64,000 nucleotides of DNA from an uncultured Pirellula sp. (GCA_903892355.1 CAITIE010000108.1:1-64000), one strand, 5' to 3'. Positions 35,366 through 45,541 are shown, numbered from the stretch's first letter. Notes: a model not told the origin generated them from the letters alone. A program made the numbers and translations.

Positions 35366-36217
35366 TCACTTCTGGGTGCTGGATTCAGGCTTGTAAAGAA
35401 AAGCACGGTCGTCCAGTGGTTTGATCCAAACATTGCGAAAGCGAGTTGGGCTTTCGTGGTCTTGCAGGAAGACCGGTCCCACTTGGGTCACTAATTGCTT
35501 TTTCCAGATCGCTTTTAGATAGTTCGTGGTGCCATAACGAAATGGATGGTAAACCGAACGAGGTTCTTCGAACTTGGTATTTTCCTGAACGAGTTGTCCA
35601 TTGAGCCAAGCAGTCACGGAACCAGGGGCTGTGATTTTGCCTTCGGCGTCGCGGCGAGGAGCGCGGTAGCGAATATCATAGACTTGCCAATCCCCTGGTT
35701 TTTTCGAGGCGTTCACGAGGGGTTTGGCGAAACCATACAAAGCGCCTTCGTCTTGCTCGGTTGGCGATTCGACTCCGAACGAATTGAATATCTGCAACTC
35801 GTAGTTGCCATGCAGGTAGACTCCGCTGTTGCCTTCTGCTTTCGGTGAAACGTTGAATTCGACGTGAACATCGGCGTCTTGGAAGTGCCATTGAGAGACG
35901 ATGTGGTTGACGCGGTTTTCGCTTCGCGTCGACACGAGGCAGCCATCTTCGATAGGCCAGTTCACTGGTCCTCCATTCATGCTCAGGAATTGGTTCGTCG
36001 TGCCGTCGAATAAGACGATCGCTCCTTCAGGGGGAGCGACCGGAAGTTTGGACTGATCCGGTTTGAAGGTTTCCTTAGAGTTCGCGCCGCTATTGTCTTG
36101 GGCAAAGGATGATTGCGACGGATTATGCATCAGTCCGGCTGCGCAAAGGCAGAGCATCCCAAATGGAAGCCTATTGCGGAGCGAGGTCGCTAGACGGGAC
36201 ACGGTCGATCGATTCAT
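35366..36217 (-). CDS. DUF1080 (3-keto-disaccharide hydrolase-like) exported protein
   Basis: Protein of 283 residues with a signal peptide (LPFGMLCLCAAGLM, cleavage probably after FAQ near 40). The DUF1080 jelly-roll follows: LFDGTTNQFLS, VEFNVSPKAEGNSGVYLHG, YELQIFNSFG and SPTRFRNVWIKPL. The fold is common in planctomycetes and in proteins that hydrolyse 3-keto-glycosides or bind glycans. It stands alone. Confidence 0.88.
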   Translation of the reverse strand: MNRSTVSRLATSLRNRLPFGMLCLCAAGLMHNPSQSSFAQDNSGANSKETFKPDQSKLPVAPPEGAIVLFDGTTNQFLSMNGGPVNWPIEDGCLVSTRSENRVNHIVSQWHFQDADVHVEFNVSPKAEGNSGVYLHGNYELQIFNSFGVESPTEQDEGALYGFAKPLVNASKKPGDWQVYDIRYRAPRRDAEGKITAPGSVTAWLNGQLVQENTKFEEPRSVYHPFRYGTTNYLKAIWKKQLVTQVGPVFLQDHESPTRFRNVWIKPLDDRAFLYKPESSTQK

Positions 36218-36377
36218 CTTGGGTGGCCTCGAAGGGAACCAGGTAGTAGGTTGTTTAGTGGTGGTGAATGCTGTTGCCGTCGAAGAGCATGCGGCGATTG
36301 GGAAGCTAGTATAGCGAAGAGTTCCAGCAATCGCATGAAGACCGGTCTTGCGATCGTTTGCGAATGACCGGCCCCGT

Positions 36378-36449
36378 CGCGACGGTGGGTTTTGACGCGA
36401 CGGTGGGTTTTGACGCGACGGTGGGTTTTGACGTTACAGTGGGTTTATT
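36378..36449. repeat. 18-bp intergenic tandem repeat
   Basis: Three exact copies of cgcgacggtgggttttga (36378, 36396, 36414) and a fourth with changes (36432). It lies in the 303-bp gap between the ApbE gene end and the DUF1080 gene start. Nothing else was recognised in that gap. Confidence 0.93.
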
Positions 36450-36520
36450 GCGAGCCGATGCTCCTCGGGGGCACTAGAGTATCATCCTTGGCCATCGATT
36501 TCCTGCGGCTTGCGCGGTGA

Positions 36521-37510
36521 TTAGGCTTCTGGGATCGTTTCTGGGATCCACGTTGAGCGGTCGATATTGCACGTCACAACTTCGATGGCGCCTTGTCGTT
36601 CTCCAGGAAGCAGCGCCAGCATTCCAACCTCGGGATTGGATTGGCAGAATTGGATTGCTTGGTCGACCCCCATCACGTAGAGGGCAGTCGCCAGGGCATC
36701 AGCCCAGGTTGCTGATGGATGGAGAACGGTAACGCTCAAGGGGCCTTGGGCGGGCCAACCTGTTCTCGGGTCGATGATATGCCCGTAGCGGACACCGCGA
36801 AAGTAGAAGTACTGGTTGGCGGGACCGCTGGTACCGAGCGCGAGATTCTTAAGAATCAGCGAGCCGAGAATTCGTTCGGACTGTTCCGGATGACGAACGG
36901 CGATTTTCCATCCGGGTTCGGATTGTTCGAGTTGTTGCCGGCCGTGTGCCCGAACGCTGCTCTTGCCACCATGGATCGCAAACTCGGACACGCCATGATC
37001 GAGCAGTAGCTGGGCGGCTTGATCGATCGCGTATCCTTTCCCGATACCTCCCGGATTCACGGATATGGGTCGGGTAAATTTAACTTGGGATTTTGCAGCA
37101 TCGATCAGTATGAATTGGGAGCCGACGCATTCGAGTGCTTCGCGGATCGCGTTTTCGTCGGGCATCTTTCCAGCGCGACTGGAGAACCCCCACGCATCGG
37201 ATAGGCTTGCTGCAGTTATATCGAACGCTCCATCCGTCCGATGGTGGATGGTTTGGGCGATACGGAGCAAATCTAAGGTTGGAAGTGATACATCGACCTC
37301 GATATCTCGGGCTCGATGGTTGAGTCGGCTAAGATCGCTGGTAGGGATGTAAACGCTCAGTAATTGCTCGAGGAAATCGATCAATCCCAGTGCAGAAACG
37401 GCATGTTCTGGGCCATCGCAAGGCATGTTTGGATGGAGCAGAACATCGAATTGGCATGCCATCGCCTGGCGAGAGAACTCGAGCCAAATCGGGGGACTGT
37501 GTCGAGTCAT
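36521..37510 (-). CDS. apbE: FAD:protein FMN transferase (ApbE family)
   Basis: Transfers FMN from FAD to a Thr or Ser of target flavoproteins, usually outside the cytoplasm. The 329-residue protein has MACQFDV near the start, DGAFDITAASLSDAWGF, VNPGGIGKGYAID, and the metal site HIIDPRTGWP. No lipoprotein signal is visible, so its location is uncertain. It overlaps the anti-sigma gene by 4 bases and is the last of a sigma / anti-sigma / apbE operon. No obvious flavinylation target is in the window. Confidence 0.92.
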   Translation of the reverse strand: MTRHSPPIWLEFSRQAMACQFDVLLHPNMPCDGPEHAVSALGLIDFLEQLLSVYIPTSDLSRLNHRARDIEVDVSLPTLDLLRIAQTIHHRTDGAFDITAASLSDAWGFSSRAGKMPDENAIREALECVGSQFILIDAAKSQVKFTRPISVNPGGIGKGYAIDQAAQLLLDHGVSEFAIHGGKSSVRAHGRQQLEQSEPGWKIAVRHPEQSERILGSLILKNLALGTSGPANQYFYFRGVRYGHIIDPRTGWPAQGPLSVTVLHPSATWADALATALYVMGVDQAIQFCQSNPEVGMLALLPGERQGAIEVVTCNIDRSTWIPETIPEA

Positions 37511-38781
37511 GGCCGAACGCGGGTCCCTGAACCGATTCGCCGCGAGCGTTCTTTGAGCAATCGCTTCGCCTCTTTGGGATCGACCAAATCGATTTCTTCT
37601 CGTGAGTCTCTACGCAACCGGTCATAGGATTCCAGCAGTCGTTCGTTGTTGATTCCTTCGGGGACCATCCATGCTGAGACGACGATGAGTTGGTCAGTTC
37701 GGTCGATACCTTCGAGGAGTCGCTTTGGGAATGGGCTCAATGAATTGGTCAATTCGGTGACCAATTCGTCTTGGTTGTCCAACCGGAATCCGTCTTCTAC
37801 GGGGCGGTTGGAATAGAGGGACATCAGAGCGGTTCGAACATCTGTTTCTCGGCGGAGAAATGGCATGTTCGCGATAAGCACTGGAAGAAGTTGGTTTTTC
37901 CCCCATTCTTCCAGCGCGGTGGCGTCAGATGCGTTTAGGTCGGCAGCATAGAACATGGCCGCCTTGAGGTACAGTTGTTCCTTGAGGAATCGTGCACGCT
38001 GTTCCGCGGTTTGCCCATCGAGATCTTGGCGTTTGGTACTTGGCAAGGAGTCGAGGACGGTACCGGTCACGCGGATGGCTTGATTGATGGTGTCTGCATC
38101 GGGGCGAGCATCGATTTGCGATTGGACTGCTTCGAGTCTTACACGGTTGTCGACAGGCAGTTTGAGGAGCAGTTCCTTTGCGGACTCGAGTTTTGCAATT
38201 TGCGTTTGGTTAAGGCTGCGGACCCAATTGCGTCGTTGCCATACGGAAATTGGCAGGTGGGGGATCGCTCGATCGATGTAACGATCCGAAAGATACTCAA
38301 TCAACTCTTTTTCTTTCGCGATGTCCGTTGCGACTCCGATCTCAGAGGTGTCTTGAAGGCCAGGAATGTTCGATATCAAACTGAGTTGCGATAGTTCAGA
38401 TCGAATTTGCGAGAACGCGGCGAGTGTTCCAATAGTCGTCCCTACCGCGAGCATAGAGAGAATAGGAGCCAGAATCCTCGGCCATTCGAACCAATTGATT
38501 TTCGTCGGGGTTAGTACCGAGGGGGCGATTGGGTTTGCCGCCGATTGCTTCAGATCCGCGACGACCATCTCGATCGTGCTCTGCGTGAAATTTCGGTTGT
38601 GGGGTGTTTCGGGCAAATCATCGAGCAGATCATATGCTTTGCGGAGCGACGCGAGTCGATTTCGCAGAGGCAAGTCATCCACGAGTCGTCGTTCTAGATC
38701 GGCGGCGTTGCTCGCAGAGAGTTCTCCATCGAGGTACGCAGTCAATTCTTCATCGATGAGTTCGGATTCGTTAGGGTTCAT
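37507..38781 (-). CDS. Anti-sigma-factor-like membrane protein
   Basis: Protein of 424 residues. The N-terminal 60 residues (DEELTAYLDGELS, ERRLVDDLPLRNRLASL) resemble the anti-sigma helical domain of zinc-finger-type regulators, but the His-x3-Cys-x2-Cys site is missing. One transmembrane segment is at about 103-123, and the remaining 300 residues form an unrecognised, probably periplasmic, helical domain. Its 4-base overlap with the ECF sigma gene is the usual layout of a cognate pair, so it probably sequesters that sigma factor. Confidence 0.78.
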   Translation of the reverse strand: MNPNESELIDEELTAYLDGELSASNAADLERRLVDDLPLRNRLASLRKAYDLLDDLPETPHNRNFTQSTIEMVVADLKQSAANPIAPSVLTPTKINWFEWPRILAPILSMLAVGTTIGTLAAFSQIRSELSQLSLISNIPGLQDTSEIGVATDIAKEKELIEYLSDRYIDRAIPHLPISVWQRRNWVRSLNQTQIAKLESAKELLLKLPVDNRVRLEAVQSQIDARPDADTINQAIRVTGTVLDSLPSTKRQDLDGQTAEQRARFLKEQLYLKAAMFYAADLNASDATALEEWGKNQLLPVLIANMPFLRRETDVRTALMSLYSNRPVEDGFRLDNQDELVTELTNSLSPFPKRLLEGIDRTDQLIVVSAWMVPEGINNERLLESYDRLRRDSREEIDLVDPKEAKRLLKERSRRIGSGTRVRP

Positions 38782-39509
38782 GATTCCTCCTGGTTCGAGG
38801 CCGCATGTGGGACTTTTGAGTCGCTCACGGACGAGGAGTCAGGGCTGGACGTAGGATTTGTTTCTGAGGGGGAGTTTCCTGCTGGAACAGTTCCTTCTTC
38901 GATATATGGTTCGAGAAGATTTTTTAGATTAACCCGTGCTCTCATCAGAAGTGACTTGACGGCTTGGACCGTCAATCCCATCGTATCACCAATCTCCTGA
39001 TAGCTCATGCCTTCGAACTTACTCAGGAGAATGGCAGTGCGCTGGCGTTCGCCGAGCGCTTCGAGCGCATGCAGGATGATTTGCGACCGTTCTTCGTTGT
39101 CCAGTCGACGGATCGGTTGAAATCCACTGGGAGCGATTGCGATATTCTCTAATACCAACCCCGCGGTGGAGCTGTTTTCAGCTTTTGAAAGTTGGTATTC
39201 GCGTCGCAGGGCTGAATCGCGAACATGGTTGGACGCGACGTTATGAGCGATACGGTAGAGCCAAGTCGAGAACTTCGCCGTCGGCATGTAGTTCTTGCGA
39301 GATTTATAGACTCTTAAGAATACTTCTTGAGCCAAATCTTCGGCTTGTTCTGCGCTCCGCGTCCATCCGTTCATGAATCGAACGATTTTTCGTTGAAACC
39401 GATCCACCAGCAGTTCGAATGCCATGGCGTCATCTTCCTTCACCCGGAGCATCAACGCGACATCCGGATCGACTCGAGCATTTTCCAGAGGATTGTTCGA
39501 GTGACTCAA
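38778..39509 (-). CDS. RNA polymerase sigma factor, ECF type
   Basis: Sigma-70 family member of 243 residues. Region 2 is around AFELLVDRFQRKIVRFMNGW, AEDLAQEVFLRVYKS and KFSTWLYRIAHNVASNHVR. Region 4 is around ERQRTAILLSKFEGMSYQEIGDTMGLTVQAVKS; region 3 is absent. A Ser/Pro-rich tail of about 35 residues follows. It is the first gene of the operon with the anti-sigma protein and ApbE, so it likely drives its own operon and others. Confidence 0.93.
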   Translation of the reverse strand: MSHSNNPLENARVDPDVALMLRVKEDDAMAFELLVDRFQRKIVRFMNGWTRSAEQAEDLAQEVFLRVYKSRKNYMPTAKFSTWLYRIAHNVASNHVRDSALRREYQLSKAENSSTAGLVLENIAIAPSGFQPIRRLDNEERSQIILHALEALGERQRTAILLSKFEGMSYQEIGDTMGLTVQAVKSLLMRARVNLKNLLEPYIEEGTVPAGNSPSETNPTSSPDSSSVSDSKVPHAASNQEES

Positions 39510-39610
39510 AATATCAACGCCGCCGGGTAAAAGTTAGGATGAACGTTGGAACACGGCAAAGGGGGAAAGGTTCTGTCTGGACCAGCTTCCTTCCTGTGCA
39601 AACCCACTTT

Positions 39611-40573
39611 CTATTCTAAAAACAGGGGAGTCATTCGTCCAAAGGAATCGGGGGACCAAGCGTGATCGGTGGGTACGCAGAATAGCGAGCCGGCGAAAGG
39701 AGAGGCAGCGCGGCGGTCGCCCGGCATGAACTCGACTGCCGTGGTGATGACCAGGACTGCTTTCCCGTCCTTGCTAACCCACTGCGGGCAGGTAGCCTGC
39801 GGACTGCCTTCGGAAAGCCATTCCTCTTCCAGTCGCCCGTCGTCGATTGCAACTTGGATCGTTCTACCGACGGGAGCGGGGTTCGGATTGTAGAGGGAAA
39901 TGATTAAGCTTTTTCCGTTTGGGGTCATGGTCATCCCGTCGGGCACACCGGGATCGTCGGTCAAATCGACGACGATTCGGTTTCTCTCTGCCGAACCTGT
40001 TTCCACATCGATCCTGTAGAGGATGACTTGTCGGGTCGGCGAATCGATATCGTAAAGGTCGATCCCACCATCGGTTCGGGGGACGACGCATTTCCCATTG
40101 CTGCAAATCTGGTCCGATCTCAGTTGGATCAACCGACGGTCCGAGCGCCGCCAAAGATAGAGTCCGGCTTTCTTCGTTTTGAACTCGAGATCCTTGGTAC
40201 CAAAGATGAGGTTCCCATCCCAGGTGATTCCATCATTGATGATCGTGCCCGATGTGTGGCCATCGACGTCATGCAGGAATGGCTTCCACGATCGGTCGGT
40301 CGGGCTATAGATCCCAACTTCACGTTCGCAACCAACCACGAAGTTTCCTCGGTCGGTTGGAAAGGCGAAGCCTGGCCGGCCGGGAAGTTCGTGGGTCGTG
40401 TTCGTCTTCGTGTTCCAATCGTAGATGTTGATCGAACCGTGCTTGGCACTTGGGCCATGCTGGATCGCCACCCACGAAAACCGATTCGGGCCGCAAGGAT
40501 AGGGGCCTTCGGGAAGGAACCTTAGGGCATCCGAATCGGGTTGGAACAAAAGTTCGGCGTTGTGAAGGCTCAC
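39611..40573 (-). CDS. SMP-30/gluconolactonase-like beta-propeller
   Basis: Protein of 320 residues in the SMP-30/LRE family, six-bladed propellers that bind calcium and hydrolyse sugar lactones. It shows the family start [51 protein letters not shown] with Asp and Asn metal ligands, and the terminal CVPTDHAW. It overlaps the upstream sugar isomerase gene by 4 bases, so both probably act on one carbohydrate pathway. The substrate is unknown. Confidence 0.85.
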   Translation of the reverse strand: MSLHNAELLFQPDSDALRFLPEGPYPCGPNRFSWVAIQHGPSAKHGSINIYDWNTKTNTTHELPGRPGFAFPTDRGNFVVGCEREVGIYSPTDRSWKPFLHDVDGHTSGTIINDGITWDGNLIFGTKDLEFKTKKAGLYLWRRSDRRLIQLRSDQICSNGKCVVPRTDGGIDLYDIDSPTRQVILYRIDVETGSAERNRIVVDLTDDPGVPDGMTMTPNGKSLIISLYNPNPAPVGRTIQVAIDDGRLEEEWLSEGSPQATCPQWVSKDGKAVLVITTAVEFMPGDRRAASPFAGSLFCVPTDHAWSPDSFGRMTPLFLE

Positions 40574-41574
40574 GCTGATTCCTTATCGAATGCCGAATCG
40601 AACGCGCGATTGCTAGGTGCGAAATCGAGTCCTTTGACAAAGCTGGCTGCTTCGCGAGCACCGAACTCGCGATCCATTCCGCTGTCTTCCCATTCCACAC
40701 TCAGTGGGCCAGAGTAACCGATGTCGTTGAGAGCGCGGATGATTTCTTCAAAGTTCACGCTACCGCGGCCTGGGCTGCGGAAGTCCCAACCCCGACGAGG
40801 GTCGCCGAAATTGAGATGGCTGCACAAGATCCCGGATTTGCCATTGAGTTTCGTCGTGGCATCCTTGATGTGGACGTGATAGATCCGATCGGGAAACTCG
40901 CGAATGAACTCAACGGGATCAACGCTTTGCCACAGTAGGTGGCTCGGGTCGAAGTTAAAACCGAACTCAGGGCGATGATTGACCGCTTCAAGGGCCATCT
41001 TTGCCGAGTAGATGTCGAACGCGATCTCGGTCGGGTGGACTTCGAGTGCGAATTTGACCCCGCAAGCCTTGAACTCGTCGAGGATCGGGTTGAACCGATC
41101 CGCGAAGAGCTTGAACCCATCCTCGATCATCGATTGCGGTACAGGCGGGAAGGAATAGTTCAAGTGCCAGATGCTCGAACCGGTGAACCCGTTGACAACC
41201 TTAACACCGAAGTTTTTTGCGGCATGCGCAGTCTTTTTCAACTCATCGATAGCGCGCTGGTTCACAGCGGCTGGGTTGCCATCGCCCCAGACGTAACCAG
41301 GAAGGATCGCCTTGTGACGAGAATCAATCGGATCGAGGACGGCTTGACCGACCAAGTGGGCGCTGATCGCATGGCACTGGAGTCCGAGTTTGTCCAACAA
41401 CTCTCTCTTGGCCTTGCAGTAACCAGGATCCGAATGGGCCTTGTCCACTTCAAAGTGGTCGCCCCAGCAAGCCAACTCGATGCCATCGTAGCCTGCATCT
41501 TTGGTGAACTGAGCCATCTTGGTCAGAGGCAAATCGGCCCATTGGCCGGTAAACAAGGTGACGGGTCTGGCCAT
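40570..41574 (-). CDS. Sugar phosphate isomerase/epimerase family protein
   Basis: TIM-barrel protein of 334 residues of the xylose isomerase-like family. Typical runs are [45 protein letters not shown] and the metal-ligand stretch [13 protein letters not shown], then [10 protein letters not shown] and [10 protein letters not shown]. The ATG at 41574 has GGAG 9 bases upstream and was preferred over the frame extending to 41673, whose N-terminus is an artefact of a ggcatc hexamer repeat. Cotranscribed with the SMP-30-like gene. Confidence 0.88.
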   Translation of the reverse strand: MARPVTLFTGQWADLPLTKMAQFTKDAGYDGIELACWGDHFEVDKAHSDPGYCKAKRELLDKLGLQCHAISAHLVGQAVLDPIDSRHKAILPGYVWGDGNPAAVNQRAIDELKKTAHAAKNFGVKVVNGFTGSSIWHLNYSFPPVPQSMIEDGFKLFADRFNPILDEFKACGVKFALEVHPTEIAFDIYSAKMALEAVNHRPEFGFNFDPSHLLWQSVDPVEFIREFPDRIYHVHIKDATTKLNGKSGILCSHLNFGDPRRGWDFRSPGRGSVNFEEIIRALNDIGYSGPLSVEWEDSGMDREFGAREAASFVKGLDFAPSNRAFDSAFDKESA

Positions 41575-41644
41575 GTGGAAAAACTCCAGAAAGTTTGAGT
41601 GGAAAGGAAAACGGCTACAAGTCAGGATGCATTCCATCGCCAAC

Positions 41645-41674
41645 GACATCGGCATCGGCATCGGCATCGGCATC
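41645..41674. repeat. ggcatc hexanucleotide repeat
   Basis: Four copies of ggcatc (41651-41674) preceded by a near copy, gacatc (41645-41650). It lies upstream of the isomerase gene within a gap of about 415 bp (41575-41989) between divergent genes. Confidence 0.85.
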
Positions 41675-41960
41675 GACGGATACCTTCCGCGGCATACCGT
41701 CCGATGCCCAGTTAGGATAGCATTCTTCGCAGGTTCTTTGCACTAGGCCAAACGGGCTTCGGCTCCTACTTTTCGGCTCCTTTCCATCGACTGCACCACC
41801 GCACGTCGGTGGACTGACTCATTCCGAATCGCTCTAAATACAGCTTGGACCGATTCGCCACGTTGATCCTCGTCATCGGCTACAATCTGTCTTTTTCGAG
41901 CCGTGCTTTAGTTTGGCAGCCTATCGTCGAACTACCCTGAATAAGGGTGGTTTCTTCCCC

Positions 41961-41980
41961 GGCGTTGACTAACGCCTTTT
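41961..41980 (+). terminator. Intrinsic-terminator-like hairpin just before a start codon
   Basis: GGCGTT-GACT-AACGCC followed immediately by TTTT forms a compact terminator-like hairpin on the plus strand. It ends 9 bp before the ATG of the cytochrome/WD40 gene. No gene precedes it on that strand, so it would act in the leader of that gene, perhaps as an attenuator, or it blocks readthrough. Confidence 0.5.
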
Positions 41981-41989
41981 GGGTGCTTG

Positions 41990-44900
41990 ATGTTCCAGCA
42001 ATCTTTCACTTCCGTCATGCCAGGAACTTCCGTCATGCCAGAAATAATCAGTAAGCCACGCTATCGATCCCGTTCTGAAAAACGATCCCGCTCTGGAAGC
42101 CGCGATTGCCTTTGTTGGCACCCAATTGTTTTCGAGAGGGTGGTTGTTTACGCGAGGATCGGTTTTTTGTTGGCTGGGCTTTCTTTCGTCGTGAGCATGT
42201 TCACCTCGAGCATAGGATTGGGCGACGAGCCGCAGCCAAGCCCTGCGAAGGAACAGGCGAGTGAGTATGGTTCTATAAAACCGTTGTTGATGAAGTATTG
42301 TGTGGGGTGCCACAATGAATCAGAGCATGAGTCTGGATTGCGGTTGCATACATTGTCGGCCATTCGACGCGGAGGAGATGCCGGTGCAGCCGTGGTTGCT
42401 GGGAAACCCGACGAGTCTTTGATCTGGAGACGCATGTCCGGATTGGACGAGCCGAGGATGCCTCCAGAGGAGTCGTTGCAACCATCATCAGCGGAAATTG
42501 AATCGATCCGCCGATGGATTGAGATGGGGGCGACCGGTATGGATCTTGAGGTGCCACTTAAGGATCGGTTACGCACCAACAAGCCTCAACATGGATATCG
42601 GGGGCCATTACCGATCACCGCAATGTCGGCCGTGGGAGCCCCTCGCAATTCTCGGATTTCGGCCACTACAGGTAACGAGCAACGAAGCAACGAAGCAAAA
42701 GCTACTCAAGATTTGTCGTTGATCTTGCTCGGGCACCATGGGTACCTGGAATCCCTTCAAGGTCAATGGCGAACTCGATTGGGGTTAGCGATCGTCGGTA
42801 AAGTAACTCAGATTCGTCCATCCGCGGATGGACGCTGGGTGGTGGTATCCAGTGGTATTCCGGGAGTTGGCGGTAGCGTACAAGTCATCGAAGCGAGCAG
42901 TCTGCGAGGGCCCCAAGGCGATCCCCGCCTGATCCGATCCTTAGAGGCGCACTCGGACATCATCTACAGTGCCGTCCTGAGTCCCGACGGCATGATCCTT
43001 GCAACGGGTGGGTATGACCGTGTAATTCGACTTTGGGATATGGCGAACGGGGCGTTGCTCCGAGCGCTGGAAGGTCACAATGGTGCGGTTTATGATCTCG
43101 ATTTTGATGGTAGTGGCCGCGTTCTTGCGAGTGCGAGTGCGGATGAGACGATCAAGATCTGGAATGTTGCGACGGGGGAGAGGCTGGATACGTTGGGCCA
43201 AGGGGAAGCCGAGCAGTACACCGTGCGATTTTCCCCCAACGATGACATAACTCGCGTTGGCGACACGGTGATTGCCTCTGGAGCTGATCGGCGTGTGCGG
43301 GTTTGGAGATTGTTGTCCAAGGAAAAACCGACGGTCAGTCCGATGCTGCATTCCGTATTCGCCCATGAATCTCCAGTGAATCAACTCCTCCTCTCGTCGG
43401 ATCATCGATGGGCCTTGACCTCGGGCGAGGATCTCCTGGTCAAGCTTTGGCGGACGAGCGATTGGCGGCCGGTCGCGTCCTTGGGCAAGTTACCGGACAT
43501 TGCCAGCGGCTTGGTTTGGCTCGATAGTGAAAATAGCGACGGACGGGGCCAAGTACTCGCGTCGACGCTGCAAGGAGACATCGTTCGATTGGAGCTGCCT
43601 CAGACTTCGGAGTTGGCTCGCTGGGCGGAGTTTCCTCAAAGGCTGCCGTCAAGCGACTTGGACGCAAGTCAACCAATTGTCCCCTCTGAAGTCGATTCGG
43701 CGGCTGCAACCACTGCAATGGAGGTAACTGAACTAGAAGGTGAACATCGAACGCCGAGCCATGCACAGCTGTTGCCGGTGCCGGTGCGTGTGCGTGGCAA
43801 GCTTACCACGCAGGACGCTGCTTCACCGCTTGCAGGGGACTGGTACGCTTTTGAAGCGAAGCGAGGTGATGAGTTGGTGATCGCCGTCGATGCGGCTCGA
43901 AGTGGCTCGCCACTCGACAGCGTTCTCGATATCACAGATACGAACGGAAAACCTTTACTCCGCACGAGGCTCCAGGCGGTCCGGGAATCGTATTTCACAT
44001 TCCGGGGCAAGGACTCGACAACCATCGATGACTTTCGTTTGCATCGATGGGAGGATATGGAATTGAACCAGTGGCTGTATGCCGGCGGAGAGGTCGTGAA
44101 GTTGTGGCTTTATCCAAGAGGCCCCGATTCCGGATTCAAGGTTTACCCTGGGTTCGGGCAACGGTTCACTTTTTTTGGAACTTCGGCTACCACGCACGCC
44201 CTCAACGAGCCAGCATGGATTGTTGAGGAGATTGCTGCAGGAGAGACACCATCTCCCAATGGGCTGCCAGTCTTCCCCGTTTATTACTCGAACGATGATG
44301 ACCCGGATCGCCACGCAGGAAAGGATTCGGCGATTCGATTCTTGCCCCCTGAGGATGGTCGGTATTTGATTCGATTACGGGACTCCAGGGGATCAGGAGG
44401 CGAAACATATTCGTACACGCTGAGCATTCAAGCACCGCAGCCACGCTTTCAATTGCGAATCGATCAAGCAGAGATCACCTTGCGACCCGAGGTGGGAACC
44501 GAGTTCAATGTCTCCGTCTCTCGGTTCGAAGGTTCGGACGATGCGATTGAATTGGAGTTTGACGAACTGCCGCAAGGAGTTCGTGTTGCACAGCCCTTGA
44601 CCGTCGAACCCAATCAACTGCGAGCTATCGGGCAATTGTCGTACGATTTGTCCGCTTTGGCGGAGCTCCCCAAAGAGTTCGAATTGACGTTGAGAGCCAA
44701 ATCGACGCATCGAGGGGGACGCGCCGTCGCCGACCAGATCGCCAAGCTCAAGGTGAAGATCAGCGACAAGCCTGCGATGAAACTGAAGCTCGTCGCGACG
44801 GACAGTTCTGAGGATTCGCCCCCGTTGACGGAGATACGGATACGACCCGGGCAGACGATTTCCGCAAAGCTAATCATCGAACGAGGTGATTTGCAAGGGG

Positions 44901-45121
44901 ACATTTCGTTTGGGGGTGACGATAGCGGACGCAACTTGCCGCATGGGTGCTATGTCGACAACATCGGTCTTAGCGGTCTATTGATCCCGGCAGGACAATC
45001 AACGCGAGAGGTTTTCATTACGGCTGCCCCCATCACCAAGAAGCAGGAACGATTGTTTCATCTTCGCTGCCAAGTCGACGGCAACCCTACGACAATACCG
45101 ATCACATTGATTGTTGAGTAA
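41990..45121 (+). CDS. Planctomycete-type cytochrome c domain fused to WD40 repeats
   Basis: Large protein of 1043 residues. A hydrophobic segment at about 58-78 (IGFLLAGLSFVVSMFTSS) exports or anchors it; the N-terminus before that is long and basic, so the true start may be later. A PSCyt1 domain follows with the heme motif CVGCH, near residue 104. WD40-type blades come next, at about 260-520 (for example SPDGMILATGGYDRVIRLWD, VLASASADETIKIWN). The C-terminal half resembles pre-peptidase beta domains (RGDELVIAVDA, GRYLIRLRDSRGSGG). The fold set is typical of planctomycetes; the function is not known. A terminator-like hairpin lies directly upstream. Confidence 0.88.
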   Translation: MFQQSFTSVMPGTSVMPEIISKPRYRSRSEKRSRSGSRDCLCWHPIVFERVVVYARIGFLLAGLSFVVSMFTSSIGLGDEPQPSPAKEQASEYGSIKPLLMKYCVGCHNESEHESGLRLHTLSAIRRGGDAGAAVVAGKPDESLIWRRMSGLDEPRMPPEESLQPSSAEIESIRRWIEMGATGMDLEVPLKDRLRTNKPQHGYRGPLPITAMSAVGAPRNSRISATTGNEQRSNEAKATQDLSLILLGHHGYLESLQGQWRTRLGLAIVGKVTQIRPSADGRWVVVSSGIPGVGGSVQVIEASSLRGPQGDPRLIRSLEAHSDIIYSAVLSPDGMILATGGYDRVIRLWDMANGALLRALEGHNGAVYDLDFDGSGRVLASASADETIKIWNVATGERLDTLGQGEAEQYTVRFSPNDDITRVGDTVIASGADRRVRVWRLLSKEKPTVSPMLHSVFAHESPVNQLLLSSDHRWALTSGEDLLVKLWRTSDWRPVASLGKLPDIASGLVWLDSENSDGRGQVLASTLQGDIVRLELPQTSELARWAEFPQRLPSSDLDASQPIVPSEVDSAAATTAMEVTELEGEHRTPSHAQLLPVPVRVRGKLTTQDAASPLAGDWYAFEAKRGDELVIAVDAARSGSPLDSVLDITDTNGKPLLRTRLQAVRESYFTFRGKDSTTIDDFRLHRWEDMELNQWLYAGGEVVKLWLYPRGPDSGFKVYPGFGQRFTFFGTSATTHALNEPAWIVEEIAAGETPSPNGLPVFPVYYSNDDDPDRHAGKDSAIRFLPPEDGRYLIRLRDSRGSGGETYSYTLSIQAPQPRFQLRIDQAEITLRPEVGTEFNVSVSRFEGSDDAIELEFDELPQGVRVAQPLTVEPNQLRAIGQLSYDLSALAELPKEFELTLRAKSTHRGGRAVADQIAKLKVKISDKPAMKLKLVATDSSEDSPPLTEIRIRPGQTISAKLIIERGDLQGDISFGGDDSGRNLPHGCYVDNIGLSGLLIPAGQSTREVFITAAPITKKQERLFHLRCQVDGNPTTIPITLIVE

Positions 45122-45160
45122 GTTTAAGTCGGCTTATTGGTTTCTCGAGGAGGATTCGAG

Positions 45161-45460
45161 TTGCATTTCCTGCTGTTTTATGAGGTATCCGAGGACTACC
45201 TAGAGCGTCGCGTTCAGTTTCGAGCGGAGCACTTGGCGCTCGCGTGGGAGTTTGCCGATCGCGGCAAACTTCTCCTCGGAGGTGCGCTTGCAGAACCCGT
45301 CGATCAAGCGGTGCTATTGTTCCGCGCAGATAGTCCCGCGGAGGTTGAGGAATTTGTCCTCCGCGACCCCTATGTCACCAACGGGTTGGTCAAGAATTGG
45401 CGTGTGCGCGAGTGGAAAACCGTCGCCGGTGACCAAGCTGCAAATCCACTTCGACCTTAG
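45161..45460 (+). CDS. YciI-family protein
   Basis: Small protein of 99 residues with the YciI/dimeric ferredoxin-like fold: HFLLFYEVSEDYLERR, RAEHLALAWEFADRGKLLLGGAL and a terminal VREW. The His-Asp pair of the fold (H at about 20, D at about 29) is present. The start is taken as the TTG at 45161 because a strong GAGGAGG lies 7-8 bases before it and the family normally begins there. It lies 40 bp after the cytochrome-WD40 gene. The role is unknown. Confidence 0.82.
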   Translation: MHFLLFYEVSEDYLERRVQFRAEHLALAWEFADRGKLLLGGALAEPVDQAVLLFRADSPAEVEEFVLRDPYVTNGLVKNWRVREWKTVAGDQAANPLRP

Positions 45461-45541
45461 AAATAAAGCCCCTGGGATTGGTACTGCTGCCGCGTGGCCC
45501 AAATAGACTTGGCCAGTTGGGGAAACTGGGCCGGTCAGAAA

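Noticed and set aside
45511-45532. Bulged hairpin between the convergent YciI and WecA-like genes
   Set aside because: The arms need a bulge and there is no U tract, so a terminator call would be weak.
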